IMG/VR virus record: IMGVR_UViG_3300031772_000185
Span: 1-31,112 of that record
Length of the DNA stretch: 31,112 bases
Reading direction: 5' to 3' (one strand)
Source: a virus
The stretch's first letter is position 1; every line of letters begins with the position of its first letter. Below, piece by piece: positions 23,897 to 31,112 of this stretch. The position numbers and the translations under genes are program-made. The notes below the pieces were generated by a model that saw only the letters and a program-made list of their open reading frames with translations, was not told the DNA's origin and did no database searches.

Positions 23897-24661
23897 CTAC
23901 TCCGCCACCTTCGCTGCTTGCGCCTTTGCCGAATCAGAAAGAGCCTGCGCTGCCGCAGCATTGAACTCGTTGGTCTGCGCGAGATTTGTGTTCGGCGTGC
24001 TCCTCGGGATGGTCGCGTTTTGGCGCTGGAAGGCGGGGGCGTTACCCACGAGGCCTCGCTGAGAGGGAGCCTGCACCAGCCCAGGGATCTTCATCAGCTC
24101 CTCCTGAACCTTGAAGGTCCACGACATCTTGAAGGCGAAGGGTTGATCGTCCGTCTCCTCGACGTCGAACTTGTTGAAGTACCCGATGTACGTCCCTCGG
24201 TCGTACATGAGCATCACGTTCCCTTGGAGGACAATGTTGCCGAAGGGGTCGTAGAGAGACCCGTTGTTTCGGTAGAGGTCGTGGAGATCGCGGTACCTGT
24301 CCCATGCGATCGTCCGGTGCCTGAGAACGCTCGTCAGGCCCGTGTAGATGTTCATGAACGCGCCCGTAGAGCCGTCCGCACTGATCTCGGTGAGATCGTC
24401 CCCCCAGTGCTGCTCGACCCAACCCCCACGTGTCTGGATGCGTTCGACCTTTTTGTTATGGGTCTCTGACCACGTTTGAGGGTTGATGTGCATGACGAGA
24501 GCGTGAGGGAGGAGGACCCTCTTGTTGTCGAAGGGGCTCGTGATCTGGAACGCCACCGGGATGAAGGATCGCCTCTTCTCCAACCCATGGGTGTAGTTCG
24601 GCTTGTTGGACGGTACGTCCAACGCGGCGAAGTCAGGGTTGGCAGAGTTGATCCTCGCCAC
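23897..24661 (-). CDS. Baseplate/tail-tip protein sharing a domain with the next gene (254 aa)
   Basis: The start is GTG at 24661, three bases after the tape measure stop; no strong Shine-Dalgarno is seen, so coupling is likely. Residues about 50-190 contain ALVMHINPQTW, GWVEQHWGDDLTEISADGST, DLHDLYRNNGSLYDP, MYDRGTYIGYFNKFD and PFAFKMSWTFKV. The same order of motifs occurs at 400-560 of the neighbouring transglycosylase protein. This type of protein, encoded directly after the tape measure, is usually annotated as a LysM/XkdP-like or gp53-like baseplate protein that docks the tape measure end to the hub; no LysM repeat itself is visible to me. The C-terminus is Ala/Gln/Asn-rich and probably flexible. 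Confidence 0.65.
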   Translation of the reverse strand: MARINSANPDFAALDVPSNKPNYTHGLEKRRSFIPVAFQITSPFDNKRVLLPHALVMHINPQTWSETHNKKVERIQTRGGWVEQHWGDDLTEISADGSTGAFMNIYTGLTSVLRHRTIAWDRYRDLHDLYRNNGSLYDPFGNIVLQGNVMLMYDRGTYIGYFNKFDVEETDDQPFAFKMSWTFKVQEELMKIPGLVQAPSQRGLVGNAPAFQRQNATIPRSTPNTNLAQTNEFNAAAAQALSDSAKAQAAKVAE

Positions 24662-24664
24662 CGG

Positions 24665-27600
24665 TCACCGCGTCTTCGCGTTCTTGTTGAACTTGACGTT
24701 CCCGTCGATGACCCGAGCGTCGATGAACCGTGTGAGGTCCCCGGTCGTACGAAGCTCAATGACAGCCCCACCCCCGCCACCTCCGAGCTTGTCGAGGGGG
24801 ATGATGGCTTCCGAAAGGGGCTTGATCGAAGCGAACACCTCTCCGGTAGCCGGGCGCATAGGAACGCCTCCCGCTGCGTTTCCTGGCTGTTTGGGACCTG
24901 CGGCCTTAAGGGCATCTGCCCCGATGTCTTTCGCCCCCTTACCCTCTTTGAGAGCTTTCATCGTGCCCTCTTTATCCGCAGAGTAGACGAAGTACTCCAG
25001 GAGGGACTGGCGGCTCCCTTCGAGAACCCCCTTCTCGATGATCGACTCAGCGTCGTCCTTGTGGAACTTCCAGTCCATACGGACGCCCTTGACGCGGAGG
25101 GCCTTGTAAATATCCCCAAGCGTATTACCCGACTCTGTAGCGGCTGCGAGTTGCTCCTCGTTGAGTCCCACAGCAGCCGACGAATTCTTGACGGCGGTGG
25201 CTCCAGCCATCGCTAGATTCGGAGGAGGGGCGGCGGCAGGCGCGGCTGCCACGGGTGCTGCCCCGCCAGCCTTGGGGGCTGCCGCTGCTGCGGTACCTGG
25301 GGCGGCTGCTTTCTGAGCTGCATGTGCCTGAGCAGAGGCGGGCTTTGCCCCGGATCCGGCTACTGGGGAGGGGGGTCCGATGAATCCTTTGGGACCCTTG
25401 TTTGGATCGGGGGGGCCAATAAAACCGGGAGGAGGCGCGTTCTTGGCATCCTCTGCCGCCTTTTTGGCCTCCGCCGCCTTCTTATCAGCGGCCCCCTTTG
25501 TGTCGTACTTCTTCGCGAAGTCCGCCAAGGCTTCGGATGTAGTTGTTGTACTCCCCGCAGCGCCAATTATCTTGGACTGTGCGTCATGAGCAGACTTGAA
25601 CCTAGCCTCGGCGGCGTCGATATCCCGCTGAGCGGCTTCAATCTGCTTGTCGAATGACGCAGCAGCTTCAGGGGTCTTGGCGGCTGCCTTCTTGGTCTCC
25701 AGCTCCGCCTTCGCTTTCTTCAGGTCCTCCCGCTCTTTCTTACCTTCCTCCCCCATCACACGAGCAATTTCTTTGGCGGGGCTGGTCTCCATGAGGGCCT
25801 TCTTGACCTGATCCCCCGTCTTACCCTTCGAGGCCGCCTCCATCAGCTCCTTGTTACCCGTTTTCGCGACCTGCATCTGCCCCTTTGCAGTGTCACGAGC
25901 GTCGCTGTTCCCCACTGTCAGAGTATCCCAAATGTCCTCAACGATCTCCCAGATACCCATGAAGGCGTTGTACATCTGGTTCAGGAGCCAATCCATGATG
26001 ACCCCAAGCTTGTCGAGAGCGCTGGATTGATACCCTGCGATATCTTTTTGGTAGTCGATCGTTTTGGTAGAGTTCTCTAGGTCCTTCTTCTGGTCAGCCG
26101 ACATCGCATCCCAGACGTCCCTCGCCCTCAGGGCAGCCTCTTTGTCGTCTTTACCGCGAATGTACGCCGCCTTTTCCTGATCCGTTCCCGTGAGGTTGAG
26201 CCGTTCGAGTAGCTTCTGTTCCTCTTGGGTCAAAGCGGCTCCGGAGTCCAACTTCTGCGCCAGGTTTTGCGACATCTGCAAGACACCCTGCTTCTGCTTG
26301 GCCATCTGGTCTTGCAGCTCTTCGCTGATACCTGCCGCCTGCTCCGCCGCGAGACGCTCAACGTCTGTCAGTTGGTCGATGGGCTTGCGGAACAAGGTCT
26401 GGCCGATATCGTCCAGGTGATCCATTACGGCGAACGGGCTCGCGTCCTTGAGCGCGGATGCCACGTCAACGAGACCACCCTTCGACAACTTGCCCTGTTG
26501 TCGCGCTGCATCGAGGATTGCTTCGTTCTGGGCTCCGGACAGCTTGTCCTGGTGCTTGGCCATGAACTCCGTGAGTTTCTTCTGGCGCAACCCTGGGTTC
26601 AACTTGGGGTTCTTAAAAATATCCTTCAGCTCGTCCCCCATGACCCCGCCCAAGTCCCCTGCCAGGCCTCCAACCTTGCGATTGAGATCCTCCTGAAGTT
26701 TCCCGCCCACCTTCTTCGCACCACCCCCGAGAAGAACGGACTTAGTACGGTCCATGAGCCCCATCCCCTTGGTGAAGCCCATGATGGTCTGCATAAATTT
26801 CTGAGCGTTCCTAGGGCTCATCACCTTGCCGACTTGCGTGAGCAACTTGACCGAATCCTGCATCCGGTTGTTGAACAAGGACATGTCAGAGGAGATGCCG
26901 CGAATGATCCCAAAGAACTTGTTGCTCGCGATGCCCGACTGCTCAGCCCCCTGAGCCATGTACTGGAACGAGGCTTGAACACTGTTCAAACCCATCCCAA
27001 TTTCGCTCATCATCTCGCCCTGGAGACTTGTGATTTCATTCAAGCTGACGCCGAACGACCGTCCGTAGGCGACGGACATCTGAACCATCGACCCCCAATC
27101 CTTGGCGTACCCGGAGGCCTCTTTTGCGGCCCCCGCAACCGCTTTGAACTCCTGCTCGATCTTACCCAAGGACACGCCTTCGGCCGTCAGAGCACCGATA
27201 ACCGCAGTGTGGGTCTCTTTTGTCATGCCCCACTTCAAGTTGTCGAGGCTTGTAGCGGCGTCACGAATTTGGCCGAGGGTGTTCCCAAGATCCTGCGCGG
27301 CTGCTTTGGCATTCCCCATATTGCGCCCCAAGAACTCGCCACTACCCGCACTCGCCAAAATCTCCTTGTTCATGTCCTTCGCAGCAGCTTCCGCGTCGAT
27401 GAACATCTTAACGACACTCACAACCGACGAAGCGACAGCACCCAACAGAGGACCCATCTTGCCGAGCGTGTTGAGTATGGGTCCGATAGACTTCATCATC
27501 GGAGCGATGGTCTTGAAGATACCTGCCATGGGGCCACCACCCGCAGCACCCTTCTCTACCCCCCGAGTGATCCCAGCGCCCGCTCCTTTGAGCCCTGCAC

Positions 27601-28177
27601 CAATACCACCCGCGAGGCCCTTGATCATCCCCCCGAAGTCCTTCGCGCGAAGGCCTTCGATACCGTCCTTGAATCCGTCGAACATATCCTCGCCGGCTTT
27701 GCTCTTGGTATAGCCGGTGAACTTTTCGTAGGCCTCGTCACCTTCCTTCGCGTTTGCTTCCTTCTTCTCCGTGGCTTTAGCGGCCTCCAGTCCTGCCTTC
27801 TGGGCACGGACGATGACCCCGATCTTCTTCTCGAAGACGCCGATCTGCTTCTGAATAGCCGCCGTCTCCTCGTCGGTGGCGTCACGCAATTGGGCTTGTA
27901 GCTTGAGCATGTGACTAGCCATGCCCGTGTGCGTTTTTGAAAGCTTCTCTTCAGCTTTCTTCACACGTACCGTAGCCATTTCCCAACGCTTCGTTGCTGG
28001 GACGAGCTTCTTGTGCATATTCTGGAGCTGCTTGTCCAGTTGGCCTGACGTCTTCCGAATGATCCCCATATCCTTCGAGATACGTGAGGAGAACTTTTTG
28101 GAAGCCGCTAGAGCTTGCACGTTGTCGAGCGCAATGTGCATATCCAGGACTACGGGAGTCGCGTTGTCACCAGGCAT
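24665..28177 (-). CDS. Tail tape measure protein (1170 aa)
   Basis: It has the typical layout of a tape measure: a helical, coiled-coil N-terminal part (about 40-145, rich in Lys/Glu/Ala), a hydrophobic Gly/Ala/Ile-rich region (183-262; GGMIKGLAGGIGAGL and LLGAVASSVVSVVKMFI), long helical stretches (about 270-860), an Ala/Pro-rich linker with two GFIGPP motifs, and a C-terminus with GEVFASIKPLSEAIIPLDKL, which resembles the end of many phage tape measures. Such proteins fill the tube lumen and set tail length; 1170 residues at about 0.15 nm each gives roughly 175 nm. It sits between the chaperone-position genes and the hub cassette. A GGAGG lies 13 bases before the ATG at 28177, which is long spacing. 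Confidence 0.9.
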   Translation of the reverse strand: MPGDNATPVVLDMHIALDNVQALAASKKFSSRISKDMGIIRKTSGQLDKQLQNMHKKLVPATKRWEMATVRVKKAEEKLSKTHTGMASHMLKLQAQLRDATDEETAAIQKQIGVFEKKIGVIVRAQKAGLEAAKATEKKEANAKEGDEAYEKFTGYTKSKAGEDMFDGFKDGIEGLRAKDFGGMIKGLAGGIGAGLKGAGAGITRGVEKGAAGGGPMAGIFKTIAPMMKSIGPILNTLGKMGPLLGAVASSVVSVVKMFIDAEAAAKDMNKEILASAGSGEFLGRNMGNAKAAAQDLGNTLGQIRDAATSLDNLKWGMTKETHTAVIGALTAEGVSLGKIEQEFKAVAGAAKEASGYAKDWGSMVQMSVAYGRSFGVSLNEITSLQGEMMSEIGMGLNSVQASFQYMAQGAEQSGIASNKFFGIIRGISSDMSLFNNRMQDSVKLLTQVGKVMSPRNAQKFMQTIMGFTKGMGLMDRTKSVLLGGGAKKVGGKLQEDLNRKVGGLAGDLGGVMGDELKDIFKNPKLNPGLRQKKLTEFMAKHQDKLSGAQNEAILDAARQQGKLSKGGLVDVASALKDASPFAVMDHLDDIGQTLFRKPIDQLTDVERLAAEQAAGISEELQDQMAKQKQGVLQMSQNLAQKLDSGAALTQEEQKLLERLNLTGTDQEKAAYIRGKDDKEAALRARDVWDAMSADQKKDLENSTKTIDYQKDIAGYQSSALDKLGVIMDWLLNQMYNAFMGIWEIVEDIWDTLTVGNSDARDTAKGQMQVAKTGNKELMEAASKGKTGDQVKKALMETSPAKEIARVMGEEGKKEREDLKKAKAELETKKAAAKTPEAAASFDKQIEAAQRDIDAAEARFKSAHDAQSKIIGAAGSTTTTSEALADFAKKYDTKGAADKKAAEAKKAAEDAKNAPPPGFIGPPDPNKGPKGFIGPPSPVAGSGAKPASAQAHAAQKAAAPGTAAAAAPKAGGAAPVAAAPAAAPPPNLAMAGATAVKNSSAAVGLNEEQLAAATESGNTLGDIYKALRVKGVRMDWKFHKDDAESIIEKGVLEGSRQSLLEYFVYSADKEGTMKALKEGKGAKDIGADALKAAGPKQPGNAAGGVPMRPATGEVFASIKPLSEAIIPLDKLGGGGGGAVIELRTTGDLTRFIDARVIDGNVKFNKNAKTR
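25370..25426 (-). repeat. Duplicated GFIGPP motif in the tape measure linker
   Basis: Two 18-base units encode GFIGPP at 25409-25426 and 25370-25387, 13 residues apart, with mostly different synonymous codons. The first contains a run of seven C on the coding strand (25409-25415) and the second a run of six. The surrounding linker is Pro/Ala/Lys-rich. Confidence 0.7.
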
Positions 28178-28184
28178 GACTCAC

Positions 28185-29462
28185 TCACTTCCTCCCGAAT
28201 GGGGTGCCACGAGGGCCGTTGGGAGGGATGGGGATAGGGATGACGTTGGAGACATCCTTGTTGGTCTCGGAGACAGTGGAGTTGACCTCGGCATCGGTCA
28301 TACCCCACTTATCGATAAAGGCACCCATCTTGGGATCCGTCAGTTCGGGATGAACCATGCCGCGAGCTGCCGCCTGGAACTCCAATTGCTTCGCGCGGAG
28401 AATTCGCTCTTGAACTTCTATGGCTGAAAGCCCGGCGATGTTGGTGCCGCCCGTGATCGTCTTCCGGCCGAACTCTTGCTCGTGAGATTGAGCGAGCTGC
28501 TCCAAGTGATCACGCCGACCTTGCAAGTTGGTGCGTATACGCTGTTCTTGAGCCTCGACAACCTGGTCGTGCCAGTCCTTCTCTCCGCGCAAGTCCGCCC
28601 CCAACTGCTCCGCCAACTCATCGACCGAACGTGCCGCCACCACGACAGCGCCTTGAAGCTGCTGTGCCTTGTCGTCAGCGGACTCGCCCATGTAGACCTG
28701 CCGTAGAAGACGATCTTTCCTGGCGAGCCGTTCGTCTCGTTCCTTCCGTCGGCGCTCGGTGTCTTGTTGATAGACCTTCGAGATCCCTTTGCCGACCATA
28801 CAGGACCCGATGAACTTGGCGTTCTCCCACTCACGCTCAGCGTCCTCGTTTCGATCCTCGTAGTAGTTGAGCGCCCGCCACACATACTGCGACCAATTCA
28901 TCCCGAGGCGTTCAGTCCCGTACAACCCCGTCGCGGCTGCCGACGTCAGGTCGAGGCCCCGGAGTTGGGCCCACCGGAACCGGGAGTAGGACTCCATCAT
29001 GTAGCACTCGGTGAGGGTCACCGCGTTGTTGGCTCGCCGGTTGACCTCACTGAGATGGCGGATGACCCGTAGTCTCGCATCCAGCGGGAATTCCGCGAAC
29101 GTCTCGGCGATCTTCGGGATGAACTTCTCCCTCTCGGGAAGGATGTTCACCCCGTCAACCATGAAGACCCCATAGGCGAGGAACGTGTCCCAGAACTTTT
29201 GGGACGCGGAACCTCGACTACTACCCGCGAAGTTGAGAAGCTCGTATTCGTGGTGGTTCAGGCTCTTGAAGACGAAAGTGACGCCGTTGATCTCCGCCGC
29301 GAGCGCAAGGAATCCCTTAAAGAGCATCGACTCCACATCCCGGTAAAGAGCCGGGTTGACCTCAGGCTCCTTCGGGGCCTGGATGTGGATTTCCGAATTA
29401 CCCTCCAATTGCTTGGAGAGCTTCTCTTGCTCAACGGCGTACGATTCGGCGGCTGCCACCAT
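28185..29462 (-). CDS. Tail assembly protein upstream of the tape measure (chaperone-like position, 425 aa)
   Basis: Residues about 40-180 are helical and hydrophobic with INGVTFVFKSLNHHEYELLN, LAYGVFMVDGVNILPEREKF and MMESYSRFRWAQLRGL, a layout like tail assembly chaperones that bind the tape measure. A charged helix follows (DTERRRKERDERLARKDRLL) and the C-terminal half is helical with Gln/Glu/Arg-rich segments, ending in Pro-rich PIPIPPNGPRGTPFG. It lies three bases after the upstream gene and seven before the tape measure, exactly the slot of the second chaperone product. The start at 29462 has GAGG nine bases upstream. The chaperone role is inferred from position and composition; it is longer than typical chaperones. 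Confidence 0.55.
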   Translation of the reverse strand: MVAAAESYAVEQEKLSKQLEGNSEIHIQAPKEPEVNPALYRDVESMLFKGFLALAAEINGVTFVFKSLNHHEYELLNFAGSSRGSASQKFWDTFLAYGVFMVDGVNILPEREKFIPKIAETFAEFPLDARLRVIRHLSEVNRRANNAVTLTECYMMESYSRFRWAQLRGLDLTSAAATGLYGTERLGMNWSQYVWRALNYYEDRNEDAEREWENAKFIGSCMVGKGISKVYQQDTERRRKERDERLARKDRLLRQVYMGESADDKAQQLQGAVVVAARSVDELAEQLGADLRGEKDWHDQVVEAQEQRIRTNLQGRRDHLEQLAQSHEQEFGRKTITGGTNIAGLSAIEVQERILRAKQLEFQAAARGMVHPELTDPKMGAFIDKWGMTDAEVNSTVSETNKDVSNVIPIPIPPNGPRGTPFGRK

Positions 29463-29465
29463 GCG

Positions 29466-30602
29466 TTATGCCCTCGAAGGTGGGCGGTAACGTGGGTTAA
29501 TTCCTGCCGACGGGCCCTTCTCGACGATCTGATGAAACGCCTTCGCGTCGACTGCCTCTTGGCCTCTCGCCCTCAACTCGGCCACTTCCTCCCGTTGGGG
29601 TGGCGACACGGGGATTGGCGCCTCCCCAGGGCCGGGGAGGTTCGTCAGCTCAGGGTGAACCGCAAGGCCGGCGTCCGTCTCCAGAGCGGCGTACTCAGCC
29701 GCCTTGGTGAGCACGCCAGGAGTCGTTGCAGGCGGCTGGTGGGCCTGCGCTTGGGCCAACCGCGCTTGAATGTTGTGAGGGTCCACCGGCATAGCCGCAC
29801 GATTGAGCGGCTGTCGACGAGCCATGAGGTCCTCGCTCGTAGGTGCCGCTGCAACGGGCGGGGCAGCGGGGGGTGGTGCCTGAGGCGGAGGAGGGGCAGC
29901 GGGGGCTGTAGCGGCCGGTGGGGGCGTCCCAGAGTCCTCCTCGTCCGGCGGAGGTTGTTCCGTCTCCGCTGCCGCCTCAGCCTCACGAGCGAGCTTGTCG
30001 GCCTTCTCCATGGCTGACTTGATCTCAGCAGCCGTCGACTTCCTCATGAAGCCGTAATCGTCGAGGACCTTGTCAATGAGGACCGATGGGATCTCGTCCT
30101 CGATATCCTTCAGCTCCCCGAGCACCCGACGGAATTTGTCCTCGGCAGACTCCTCGGGGATGATGAACGTGATGCCAGCTTTCGCCTTGTCCTCAGCCTT
30201 CTTCACCACGTCACCGAACTTGCGGTACGCAGTGAAGATCGCCTCTTTGGACCACGAGTCGAGGAGCGTCCTACGGATGTAGGCGTGCAGCTCCAGCTTG
30301 ACCGTCTTGGTCTTGCCGGGCTTTTGAGCGTCCTCTTCTTCGACCTCGATGAATTCGACGTCACGAAAGCTCAAGCCGTTGATCTCAACGACCGCTCGTG
30401 ACACGTGGCCCTTCTCATAGCCGTAGAGGTAGTCCAGCTCCTCCAGCTCCTTGCACTCCTGGAGTACGGCTGTGTACTCGTCAGGACGAAGGTTGCGGAG
30501 TGTGAGTGAACAGTCGTCGAGTGTAAACTCTTCCTCGACGATCCCTACGTTTTTCGCCTTCGCGAGCGCATCAGTGATCTTCTTCGCTGAGATCGTTCCC
30601 AT
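29466..30602 (-). CDS. Tail assembly chaperone-like protein with Pro/Ala-rich linker
   Basis: I place the start at ATG 30602 because GAGG (30612-30609) is six bases upstream of it; an in-frame ATG at 30608 directly abuts the GAGG. The N-terminal domain (about 1-190) contains TLRNLRPDEYTAVLQECKEL, HVSRAVVEINGLSFRDVEF, LLDSWSKEAIFTAYRKFGDV and EDKFRRVLGELKDI, an arrangement seen in phage tail assembly chaperones. A Pro/Ala-rich linker follows (about 217-255), then a tail with MARRQPLNRAAMP and a basic end (NPRYRPPSRA). The gene is first after the tail tube, matching tube-chaperone-tape measure order. I found no slippery heptamer at its end, so the usual programmed frameshift appears to be replaced by two separate genes. 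Confidence 0.65.
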   Translation of the reverse strand: MGTISAKKITDALAKAKNVGIVEEEFTLDDCSLTLRNLRPDEYTAVLQECKELEELDYLYGYEKGHVSRAVVEINGLSFRDVEFIEVEEEDAQKPGKTKTVKLELHAYIRRTLLDSWSKEAIFTAYRKFGDVVKKAEDKAKAGITFIIPEESAEDKFRRVLGELKDIEDEIPSVLIDKVLDDYGFMRKSTAAEIKSAMEKADKLAREAEAAAETEQPPPDEEDSGTPPPAATAPAAPPPPQAPPPAAPPVAAAPTSEDLMARRQPLNRAAMPVDPHNIQARLAQAQAHQPPATTPGVLTKAAEYAALETDAGLAVHPELTNLPGPGEAPIPVSPPQREEVAELRARGQEAVDAKAFHQIVEKGPSAGINPRYRPPSRA

Positions 30603-30785
30603 TTGCATCCTCGTTTCATTTGACCCCGAGGATGACGACGAATCGAATGTGAGAAGTGGCGATCTACATTTGGGTTCGGATTTGCAACCCGGAGCTGTCG
30701 GAAATCTCCATCATGGTCCGATATGATGCCATTCACATTTGGATAGTCGTCGCCACCCGTGGGGGTGTTCGCGTATCAGATGGCG
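30603..30785 (-). promoter_or_regulatory. Only sizeable intergenic gap; four CAAATG copies and the chaperone RBS
   Basis: This stretch between the tail tube stop and the chaperone start is the only gap above 50 bases. On the coding strand CAAATG occurs at 30741-30736, 30672-30667, 30622-30617 and (at the start codon itself) 30605-30600. A GAGG ribosome site lies at 30612-30609. A five-base-pair hairpin (CACCC 30754-30758 with GGGTG 30763-30767, four-base loop) sits about 20 bases after the tube stop but has no T run. I see no convincing -35/-10 pair. A processing site, attenuator or internal late promoter is possible but not shown. Confidence 0.3.
30609..30612 (-). promoter_or_regulatory. Ribosome binding site choosing start 30602 over 30608
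   Basis: GAGG on the minus strand, six bases before the ATG at 30602 but directly touching the ATG at 30608. Normal spacing therefore favours the second Met of the MQMGTIS reading. Confidence 0.5.
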
Positions 30786-31112
30786 TTAGGCCAGGCCCAA
30801 CGTGTTGTTGTTGCTGCTGTTCGCGAAGCGGAGGGAGAAGCCCTTGCCCGGACCGCCGTTGGCCGACGTGGGCGCGAGGCCCGTGTCGATGAACTCACCG
30901 TACTGGCTGATGCCGTCGATGATGTCGGTCACGGTGACCGACGCGTTCTCAGCAACCATGGCCGCATCGGCAGTGAACGACGCCGAGTAGCTGTTGAGCC
31001 AGCACCCCTCGAAGAACGTGAGGAGCGCCTTGGGTGTCACGATCGGGTTGTCCGCACCCGTCGGCCCAGTCGTCACCCTTGCTTGAACCGCAGTTCCGTT
31101 GGGGTCTTGGAG
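30786..31112 (-). CDS. Probable tail tube protein, C-terminal part (5' end beyond window)
   Basis: The frame is open to the right edge; an internal GTG at 31076 is not needed as a start because coding continues upstream (QDPNGTAVQARVTTGP). About 109 residues are visible. The segment LLTFFEGCWLNSYSASFTAD followed by VAENASVTVTDI resembles the C-terminal strand pair of T4 gp19-like tail tube subunits ('f.n.wi.sys...ta.d..v.e...'), which form the inner tube. It ends with GFSLRFANSSNNNTLGLA and TAA at 30788-30786. The place immediately before the chaperone and tape measure genes supports the tube call; the sheath gene would then lie to the right of the window. The call rests mainly on position and a short motif. 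Confidence 0.55.
   Translation of the reverse strand, partial: LQDPNGTAVQARVTTGPTGADNPIVTPKALLTFFEGCWLNSYSASFTADAAMVAENASVTVTDIIDGISQYGEFIDTGLAPTSANGGPGKGFSLRFANSSNNNTLGLA

Noticed and set aside
26225-27901. Long plus-strand open frame (558 codons) opposite the tape measure gene
   Set aside because: It lies entirely antisense to a well supported tape measure protein. Its translation is rich in Leu, Arg and His without domain features, as expected from the complementary strand of Lys/Ala/Glu-rich coding DNA.
29466-29480. Programmed ribosomal frameshift at the end of the chaperone gene
   Set aside because: The bases before the stop (coding strand CCACCTTCGAGGGCATAA) contain no slippery heptamer, and the next gene has its own start and a GAGG site.
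30545-30736. Possible 63-residue gene in the gap before the chaperone
   Set aside because: It overlaps the chaperone start out of frame by more than 50 bases, and is Arg-rich at the end where it reads the shifted chaperone frame. No ribosome site supports it.
30754-30767. Hairpin after the tail tube stop as a rho-independent terminator
   Set aside because: The stem is only five base pairs and no T run follows on the coding strand, so it does not meet the usual criteria.

Overview
The window is one uninterrupted late structural module, and every supportable gene lies on the minus strand (transcription runs from high to low coordinates). Gene content and order (tail tube end, tail assembly chaperone, tape measure, LysM/hub-type baseplate proteins, tail-associated transglycosylase, gp27/gpD-like hub, gp5/gpV-like spike, gp25-like wedge, baseplate J-like wedge) identify the contractile tail and baseplate region of a large myovirus or a related prophage. 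Base composition is moderately GC-rich (about 55% in the stretch I counted) and intergenic space is almost absent. The host cannot be named. A lytic transglycosylase domain in the hub cassette means a peptidoglycan-containing bacterium. No head, DNA-packaging, replication, tRNA or integration genes are visible, so a tailocin-type particle cannot be formally excluded, but the long tape measure and very large baseplate proteins fit a phage better.

Region by region, in transcription order: 31112-30786 is the 3' end of a probable tail-tube gene. 30785-30603 is the only real intergenic gap. 30602-28185 holds two genes in the tail-assembly-chaperone position. 28177-24665 is the 1170-residue tape measure protein, implying a tail of roughly 175 nm by the usual 0.15 nm per residue. 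24661-16247 is the tail-tip/hub cassette: two proteins sharing a homologous baseplate domain (one carrying a transglycosylase), a 1182-residue hub and a 723-residue OB-fold plus beta-repeat spike. 16233-15658 is a small hydrophobic protein built of three internal repeats, just after the spike. 15642-9337 encodes a 2101-residue modular beta-repeat protein. 9334-6219 holds three unrecognised probable baseplate proteins. 6222-1361 holds the gp25-like and J-like wedge proteins and a 72-residue protein. 1361-1 holds a wedge/tail protein and a partial fibre/appendage-type protein cut by the left edge.

Neighbouring genes are separated by 2-41 bases or overlap by 1-4 bases (TGATG, TAATG, GTGA junctions), so the module is probably translated from long polycistronic late mRNAs with coupling. 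The tube and chaperone act first, the tape measure sets length, the hub/spike/transglycosylase proteins form the cell-puncturing centre, and the gp25-like, J-like and downstream proteins form the surrounding wedges. The most unusual items are the triple-repeat protein after the spike (a candidate pseudo-threefold tip or adaptor) and the 2101-residue protein containing at least three classes of internal repeats.
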